64,000 nucleotides of DNA from Ctenosaura bakeri (taxonomy: Eukaryota; Chordata; Lepidosauria; Squamata; Iguanidae), in the NCBI GenBank assembly GCA_948474755.1, contig CAOLHI010001153.1:620001-684000 (forward strand), written 5' to 3'. Position 1 is the first letter of the stretch. Every line of letters starts with the position of its first letter. Positions 57,945 to 64,000 of the stretch are shown in pieces. The position numbers and the translations under genes were made by a program. Below the pieces are notes generated by a model. It saw only the letters and a program-made list of their open reading frames with translations, did not search any database and had not been told where the DNA came from.

Positions 57945-60185
57945 AAATAGTTTTTTTTCCTCTGCAAAACAGTTTCATATCTGAAACCAACCTCACATAA
58001 AGGTTACTTTATATAATTCACTGAAAAGTCAAGAGAAGTTCTTTGTTTTACCACTCTGCAAAGTCTCGCTGCTTGGGTTGCATTGAAACTATGTGAATTC
58101 TCAAGCTTAAGTGGCCCATATGTCTTTAAGACTGCTTCTTATGTCACATGTAGAAACTTTAGATGCACTTTCACTAGGCTGAAAATGTTGTTATGCAGGA
58201 AGGGTGAGAACTTCCAACCAAAGTACTTATTTTTCATTCTCTTTCACAAGAGTGACTTGAGGCTTGTGGTATTTCTGTAATATTTGAGTTTACATACAAA
58301 GAAGAGAAGCCTTGGTGGAAACATAAGACCGTAGCTCTTCTACAGTCAGTGGATTCACTGCTTCAAAAATCAGATCTTGAGAAGACCATGTTAGCAACCA
58401 CTTTCCCTAATTCCCTCCAGTTGCAATTCATACCACCACTCCTGTCACCCTCATTCACAATCCTCAAGATTTTTCAGCTGTTTCTTGGCTGTTCGAAAAA
58501 GACTAATTACTGCTTGGTTTTCCATCGTTGGCCTGACAAAACATCTGATTGGTACACTAAATGCTGACCATTAAAGAACTTAAGCTCTCCTCCTAGCACT
58601 GTTATCTGTCTTCTATATAAACTAGCATTTTTTTCAGGCAATCACACAGTAATCTTACAACTTTACATTTCAGGTATAATTTCCAACAAGACACATATCT
58701 GAGTCCTTTAATAGGGAGTACATGAAATAAAGACAGGTGCAAGGGGGTGGATTTCCATATACAGTAAATATGGATTAGGACTATACATGCTTAGCTTCAC
58801 AAAACAAAAGTGATCTTATACAGGAAGCTATGTATTGCATCTGTTAGATACATAATGCTGCTCTTGGGATGAGTTCAGATGGAAGGTTGCTTGCTTCACC
58901 AATTAAAAGACATAGCAAAGCTATTCTATCTCCCTCCCCATAGATTTTTTTTGTGATAAGAAAAAAAAAAAGACAGAAAAAGTAGTGGGAAAACATGGAA
59001 GGGATATCTATGGAAGATGTCATCATCTGGACCTGCCCACCAGATCTGTAGAAATCCATGAATGAGGTAATGTCATTATGCAATAAACGCTTTATTGGGA
59101 AGCATCATTCTCACATCTCTAAGGCAACTCACTCTGATACCTGTTCTACAGGACAGTGAATGATCCAAAAAGATGACAATGTATCTCAAATTTCACAGTC
59201 AATTAACAACCTCTTATACTCATGCTTCCAAAAGTTTTTTTAAAAATTAGATGTGAATCTAATTTGCAGTGGGTGGTGAAGGATTTTTCCTCCTCCTCTG
59301 TGTTTTGATTTCTTACTAGATGTGGAAGGAAATATCCTTTAATCCCATAGCAACAATGATTTAGCTCTCTGTGCTCTTGAAAATGAATTGTCTCTTGCTG
59401 ACCTAGGGAATTAGTCAAGATTTTTTTTTTTTTTTTGGTGCAGTTGCTGGATTAAGCAAATCAAAGTGAAGAGGCAAACAAACTACTTTGCTAGAGGCCA
59501 ACAATTAGAAGGAGAGCTTGAATAAAAATTAAGTTGGTTCTTGGCATACAGCTGAATTATGGAATAAATAACAAGTGGAAATGAGATTAGTTAGATACAG
59601 AGAAAAATGTCTAAAGTGATATTGAGAGTACATCTCTTGAGCAAATTCTCAAGAGACTTACACTGAAGAAGTTCTCAGGATTCAGCTCACAGTATTTTAT
59701 AAAACTCTCCTCATCGTGATATAAACAATCTCATGTAAAATAGACTGTTTTGCTTTAGTTTATATTAAACCATAATAATTACTACTACATAATTCTATAT
59801 TCACTTTTAGCGGTAATAGGTTAATTTGACAATAGTAAAGAACAATCAATTGTCCTTCCCAATTAAGATTGACAGATGTCCTTTATGATAAGGTATATCC
59901 TCTATTTGAGGGTTGGAAAGTTTTTCCTTTGATATAGATTGAACAAGATGCCGAAAAAAGTCCTGTATTATAGAGTGTGGACTCTTCATTAAGACAGAAG
60001 TGTGTGAGTCATGTAGTTTGTAAATGTGGACAATATGTTAGTTTTACAGAAAAATATGCAACTAGATTAACTAAAATCAATACTTTCATTTGGAATTTAG
60101 GTAGAACATAAACTTGTTCTTAGCTACTGCCTCATTGTCAGCCATACATGGCATGAATTTCTACTGTCCCTTATCACTATTTTGA
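57945..60185. other. non-coding, nothing recognised
   Basis: AT-rich without recognisable repeat ends. AATAAACGCTTTATT at about 59083-59097 provides poly(A)-like hexamers on both strands. A T-run is at about 59421-59436. Confidence 0.35.
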
Positions 60186-60193
60186 AAACCTGG

Positions 60194-60697
60194 TGTCATG
60201 CCTGTGGCAATGCAGGCAGTTACTCACAAACAGCACAGCTCCTGTGCACAAGGTGAGAGTCAGAGAATGTCCAAACAGAAAGGCAGCTGAGAACAAACAA
60301 ATCCAAACCATAGTCCAAACAGACAGAGTTCCAAGACGACCAGATCCAAGAGCACAGAATTTCAAGGCCAAAGAAACCAGTTGCTGACCCTGGGAGGAAA
60401 GACCAGCTGGAGCCCTCTTTGATCTATGGCTGTTGCCACCACAGGTGTTCTCTCATTAGGGCTCATTTACTATTTAAACGGGCTGACCAACACAAGTCCT
60501 CCCTTTCATGGTGGCTCTGCTGCAAGGTAGGGGTGTTAGCTATGTCTTTCTCTATTTGTTCCTCTGACTCAGGCCCTTGTTGTTGTGTATTAACTCCCTC
60601 TGGACCAGCTTCTGGGGACACATCAGCCTGTGGGGAAGCCTCTGCCTCTGCCTCAGAATCAGAATCCTCCTCCCAGTCCCCAAGGCAGGGCATGAAA
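60194..60697 (-). mobile_element. solo LTR (504 bp) with 5-bp duplication
   Basis: Ends TGTCATGCC and GGGCATGAAA are inverted apart from one changed base (expected ..GACA) and are flanked by CCTGG on both sides (60189-60193 and 60698-60702). The minus strand has a TTTAAATAG TATA-like box near 60472-60480. An open Glu/Ser-rich frame of 81 codons (60463-60708) occupies the first part; a coding function is unproven. The 5-bp duplication fits Gypsy-type elements or some ERVs. Confidence 0.7.
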
Positions 60698-60862
60698 CCT
60701 GGAAACATTACTCCCAGTATGAATAGCTTATGATAAGGTTAACTCTATTCTGTTAAGAAATGCAAATAGGCCTTACAGATTTAAAGTGATCTGAAACTGA
60801 TTTAACTGTCACGGTTGACGATGTTGTGCTGGCGCTGAGGATACCAAACATGTATATGCTCT

Positions 60863-61083
60863 GGCCCTTTCCACAGGATGGCATCCTCCTGGCATGGGGG
60901 ATGCCAGAGAAGCAGGACCATGATAACACTTCCACATGATGTCATCATAGTCCTCCCCTTCTTGCATCACCAGCCAGCATGATCGCAGGGTATATTATTG
61001 ACAGAAAAACCCTGTCAATTATCCCTGATTCCACAAGCCTGTGCTGGGATTGAGACACGCAAGGGTGTCCTATGGAAAGGGCC
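60863..61083. mobile_element. Harbinger-like non-autonomous element (~220 bp)
   Basis: Ends GGCCCTTTCCACAGGA and TCCTATGGAAAGGGCC are inverted with one mismatch and flanked by TCT and TTT. Subterminal GGATGGCATCC adds a small palindrome. Confidence 0.7.
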
Positions 61084-61289
61084 TTTGTATCTTCAGACAA
61101 AATTGCAATGTCCAAAATCCCTTTGTTGGAAGCCATGAGAAACAAGAAAGACATTGGGCCACTGAGAAACAAAAGAGACATATCAGAACCTCAATGTTTG
61201 CCAGCATACACAAAGAAAAGTCTAAAACTAGTAAGCAAACGAGAGAGTTCAATGAAGACTAAGCATGTGTAGCAACCAGTTACAGAATG

Positions 61290-62140
61290 TTAAGCATATT
61301 GGTTAGAAAAGAGATATGAAAAAATTTGGGTTGGCAAGAAGTGAGTTAAAAGACCTACAGTGGCATGGAAAACAGATTTAAGATTTACACTAAACTTAAA
61401 TTTAAGAGAAAACTATTACAAAATGTTGCATAGATGGTATATGACGCCAGAGAGATTACAAAAAATTACTAAGAATGGAAATTCAAAATGTTGGAAGTGT
61501 GGAGAAAAGAGGGAACATTTTATCATATGTGGTGGACTTGTAAAAAGGCAAAGAAATTTTGGAAAGAAATACATGACGAAACTCAAAAAATATTCAGAAC
61601 AAATTTTGAAACAATACCTGAACTATATTTATTGTATATAATAAAATCAAAGGCAGAAATTAGAAAGCGAAAAAAATAATACTATATTTAGTTACAGCAG
61701 CTAGATTAACTTATGCTCAACATTGGAAACAAGATATTAAAATAAATTTAAGTGAATGGAAATTAAATGTTATGGATATGATGGAGATGGAAAAATTGAC
61801 AAATGCACTAAAGAACAAATCTATTCAACAATTTGATAGAGAATGAAATAAAATAAGAGTGGCTAATGACTTTAATGATATCATTTGAAAAAAAAAGGAA
61901 AAGATGTATTGACTGGCTAAAAGACATTATGAGTGTTATGCCAAAGATTTTATGTATAGTGGATTGGACTTCTTGTATTGTATTATATTGTACCCTTTGT
62001 TTGATTCAGCTGGGCAAAACTGGAGAAGAAAAATTGTTATGGGAGTTGTGGGGGGGACACTCAGAAGAAATGTTCCCATTTTATACCTTTTTAGAAATTT
62101 TAACAAAAATATTTTAAAAAAATAAAATAAAAGGTCTACT
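61290..62140 (+). mobile_element. L1 LINE 3' end with A-rich tail
   Basis: The translation gives LRENYYKMLHRWYMTPERLQ, then KCWKCGEKR, and after a frameshift EGTFYHMWWTCKKAKKFWKE. This is the zinc-knuckle-like CxxC...H...C end of L1 ORF2. It ends near 62132 in an A-rich AAAAAAATAAAATAAAA tail. Confidence 0.85.
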
Positions 62141-62446
62141 TTCCTGAGTGGGACCATGCCTGCTGGGAAGTGAGAACCAGAATTTGAAAGAATTGCTTTT
62201 TTTGAACTATAGTTCCCAGAATCTTCCAGACTGCATGGCCATGTTGCCTGGCAGATTCTGAGACCTGTTGTCCAAGAAATAACTTATTCAAATTCTGTTT
62301 GAGGGTATATTAACCATGAGAGGCAACCTGAACCTCTTCTACAGTCAGATGCAGTATGACTCTGAATATCTGTTTCTGAGAACTAAACAGTGGTTGAGGC
62401 AAATAGCATCCACCTTCATTTCCTGCTTGTGCATTTTCCTGGGGGC

Positions 62447-62680
62447 ATCTGTGGTGTACCAGGTTGAGCACTGGACAATGACTATGGAGATCGGAGGGCG
62501 AGCCCCCAGTCAGCCATGGAAACTCACTGGGTGACATTGAATAAGTCATACTCTCTGTCTCTCAGAGGAAAGCAAAGGCAAAACTATCTCTGACCAAGTC
62601 TTGCCAAGAAAACCCTGAGATAGGTTCACCTGAGGGTTGTGATAAATCAGAAATGACTTGAAGGCACACTGCAACAATGT
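62447..62680 (+). mobile_element. tRNA-derived SINE, near full length
   Basis: Head with A-box-like GGTGTACCAGGTTGAGCACT and a degenerate B box, then GCCATGGAAACTCACTGGGT. The tail is CTTGCCAAGAAAACCCTGAG and AAATCAGAAATGACTTGAAG. It is the best copy of the family in the window. Confidence 0.8.
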
Positions 62681-62684
62681 TATA

Positions 62685-63380
62685 GGCCACTGTCAAGAGA
62701 CAAGGCACTGATTTAATTGGACTTTTGGTTTGATCCAGTTCTGTTCCTCCTGCAACGCCTCACTTTCTTTCTGATTCATGTACCTCCCCCACTTGAGGAA
62801 AAGCTCAAGCTGTTCCCTCTTCTCCAAGTGCCTCTTAGCCCAGCAGTAGCTGCTGTTTTCCAAGCATCTTTGCCAGATATATCACAGCTTGGAGCTTGGC
62901 TGTTTGCCATTGCTCTTGAAGAGAAAGGAGGAGAGAAGACACCTCAGATAGTCCTCTACAGCATTGTCTAGCTTTTCCCCCCTGTTATTTTCTGTTTTTT
63001 AAAATCTCAAACCTTGCAGGCTTTACAACATAGTATGTTTCCTCTACAACAGTGCACATGCTTTAAAAAGAGGGGATGCCTCCCCCCATTCCCCTAGTGA
63101 CAATCTCACATGCATGAAATCTCATGCTAAAACTGGGAAGAGTGACTTTTAAGACAGTGACTTCCACCATGGCTCCATGATTGTGACCATACTAGCTGAG
63201 GGATTCTGGGAGATCTTGTCCACAATGTTCTGGAATGTGAGAGACATCGATGTGTCTTACTATCACAGTTATTAGTATTCATGAGCATATAGTGAACAAC
63301 AACTAGTCCCACCCCACTCCCACCCCCATCCCCAAGGGCTAGCAGAAATATAAAGCAAGTGTAGTCTTCTTTTTGCATAT
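62685..63380. other. non-coding, nothing recognised
   Basis: No domain-bearing frame; the 84-codon frame at 62717 has no relatives I know. Confidence 0.35.
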
Positions 63381-63388
63381 AAAATAGC

Positions 63389-63394
63389 TTTATT
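63389..63394 (-). terminator. minus-strand AATAAA in a 3'-UTR-like context
   Basis: On the minus strand the sequence reads TTTGTAAATAAAGCTATTTT, a typical poly(A) site context. The following 540 bases (63395-63930) are repeat-free and may be the 3' UTR of a minus-strand gene that lies beyond the window. Confidence 0.35.
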
Positions 63395-63934
63395 TACAAA
63401 TATTTATAAATTCACAAATACTAAGGGTTTCATAACATCTCATGATGAGAAGCTCTTTAGCATATGCTCTTTAAACATGGAGAAATGAGAGAGAACTGTA
63501 GACTCCAAAATGGAATATAAACAATTCAGATCAAAGTGCAGACTAACTGAGATACAGGCAAAGAGAACGTGTGGCTAAGACCAACAACAGCAAATTACAT
63601 GAATATGCCCAAACTCTTAGATAGGCATGCAGATCAGCAATTTCTAATATAGGGGTGCTAAGACTGCAAAATTTAATTTTCCAAGCTGTTATTTCACCCA
63701 CTGCTTTAGGTGAAAGGATATTGCTGTACAGATATACCTCAATTAATGAAGTAGAGGTGTTCCTAGACATTATTTCTTTACCAGAACAGTTGGTACAGAG
63801 ACAAAAATAACATGGAATGAACAGGGATAGGTTACTGTGGCACAAAAAGAGAAGAACAGTTCAATACGTTCCAGTAAACTTTCCCCCCCAACACTAACAA
63901 TGTGCACACGTGAAATGAAATAACCAGGTCACTA

Positions 63935-64000
63935 AGCCTTGTCTTCAAGTTGCCTGTCAACTTATGGTATCCCCATGAACTTCATAGGGTTTTCTGAGGC
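63935..64000 (-). mobile_element. tRNA-SINE tail, cut by the window edge
   Basis: TCTTCAAGTTGCCTGTCAAC and CATAGGGTTTTCTGAGGC are the reverse complement of the SINE tail. The head would lie past 64000. Confidence 0.6.

Noticed and set aside
1..64000. CRISPR array, operons or other prokaryotic features
   Set aside because: Spliced exons, SINEs, LINEs and LTRs show vertebrate nuclear DNA; no regularly spaced identical repeats with unique spacers were seen.

Overview
This is a stretch of vertebrate nuclear genome, most likely from a squamate reptile, probably a lizard. The inference rests on repeat content: a CR1 fragment with the typical 3'-terminal octamer repeats, L2-type and L1-type LINE pieces lying together, tRNA- and 5S-rRNA-derived SINEs, a SPIN-type hAT element, and many Harbinger-like MITEs. 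No species can be named from the sequence. Genes are split by introns, so almost all long open frames are chance or transposon-derived.

1-15.5 kb: the 3' portion of one plus-strand gene. Six exons (647-766, 7085-7132, 7239-7307, 10875-10985, 11888-11969, 14989-15117) join in a consistent phase with GT/AG borders. They encode the last ~180 residues of a basic, Ser/Arg-rich protein ending at a TGA at 15115, followed by polyadenylation signals. I could not name the gene. Its introns carry MITEs, a CR1 fragment, a SINE and an LINE-like A-rich tail.

15.5-25 kb: probably a minus-strand neighbour in tail-to-tail arrangement. A minus-strand AATAAA lies at 16928-16933, a possible coding exon at 23180-23343, and a CpG-rich, promoter-like block at about 24.1-24.9 kb. 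Between them sit a SPIN-like hAT with a perfect 8-bp target duplication and a 5S-derived SINE split by a MITE.

25-64 kb: intergenic or deep intronic DNA built mainly of transposon remains: a 5'-truncated, frame-broken L1 (30.5-35.3 kb) interrupted by later insertions, an L2 fragment (40.7-41.4 kb), hAT MITEs with 8-bp duplications, four longer Harbinger-like elements, three LTR candidates (two with clear TG..CA ends and target duplications), minisatellites and microsatellites. The last 600 bases may be the 3' UTR of a minus-strand gene beyond the window.

The most striking signal is a family of eleven copies of a full-length palindromic MITE (mostly 154-202 bp). One copy (42477-42656) is a perfect 180-bp inverted repeat. 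Several copy-specific substitutions occur symmetrically on both arms, which suggests arm homogenisation or selection on the hairpin.
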